Below, piece after piece: positions 19,134 to 19,134 of a stretch of 19,134 nucleotides of DNA. The notes under the pieces were generated by a model that saw nothing but the letters and a program-made list of their open reading frames with translations, was not told the DNA's origin and made no database searches. This DNA is from Theodoxus fluviatilis (taxonomy: Eukaryota; Mollusca; Gastropoda; Cycloneritida; Neritidae). Both the position numbers and the translations under genes were made by a program. Positions within the stretch are counted from its first letter, which is position 1; each line of letters starts with the position of its first letter. The DNA lies in the NCBI GenBank assembly GCA_034096865.1, contig JAWQFJ010009831.1, positions 22,501 to 41,634 on the forward strand. Direction: 5' to 3'.

Positions 19134-19134
19134 G

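Larger units (their letters stand above)
15413..19134 (-). mobile_element. Gmr1-like Ty3/gypsy LTR retrotransposon (3' part)
   Basis: Minus-strand element comprising, in its own 5'-to-3' order: end of protease, integrase, reverse transcriptase, RNase H, a short spacer, a polypurine tract and the 3' LTR. Integrase before RT is the Ty1/copia order, but the RT, RNase H and GPY/F sequences are Ty3-like. This combination defines the Gmr1-like group first described in fish and other deuterostomes and later in marine invertebrates. gag, most of the protease, primer-binding site and 5' LTR are beyond the right edge. It is inserted in the 20-bp satellite and is thus younger than the array there. Confidence 0.88.

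Overview
The window looks like repeat-rich, gene-poor nuclear DNA from an animal. There are no bacterial-type operons or ribosome-binding sites. It contains long dinucleotide microsatellites, two tandem-repeat families, the 3' end of a LINE, SINE-like fragments, a THAP-domain exon with a canonical splice donor, and most of the pol gene of a Ty3/gypsy retrotransposon whose integrase lies upstream of reverse transcriptase (the Gmr1-like arrangement). The repeat types suggest a marine invertebrate, possibly a mollusc. That assignment is inference, because no host housekeeping gene is present.

Layout. Positions 1-4000 are mostly anonymous. They hold a (CA)n tract, a 5'-truncated and frameshifted LINE 3' end (minus strand, about 494-895), two short minus-strand fragments resembling the 5' Alu domain of SRP (7SL) RNA (1232-1295 and 3030-3082), and a degenerate TTGAC-rich array (about 3115-3362). 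Positions 4200-5000 contain an LTR-like pol II promoter/poly(A) layout on the plus strand. Positions 5125-5189 are a second (AC)n tract. Positions 5200-9900 are anonymous apart from opposed poly(A) signals near 5876-5903, a nearly perfect 42-bp x 10 minisatellite (8029-8444), a CCAAT-rich promoter-like patch, and two degraded tRNA-like (SINE head) segments. A 102-bp (AT)n tract (10016-10117) leads into a 20-bp satellite.

The satellite occupies 10129-12441 and 13615-15412. Between the two blocks is a unique island (12442-13614) with TIR-like ends, a THAP exon facing inward from the left and a small ORF facing inward from the right. Removing the island, with TATA on each side as a target duplication, restores the 20-bp phase exactly. 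The island is therefore best read as an insertion, possibly a DNA transposon. At 15412 the satellite stops abruptly at the LTR of the Gmr1-like element, which runs on the minus strand to the end of the window. That element keeps intact INT, RT and RNase H catalytic residues but has an in-frame TAA in its protease region. Its gag and 5' LTR lie beyond the window.

The genes do not work together as a pathway. The window is best read as a satellite locus invaded at least twice by mobile DNA, set in older decayed repeats. The three most notable items are the phase-restoring THAP island, the INT-before-RT retrotransposon and the two 7SL-like fragments.
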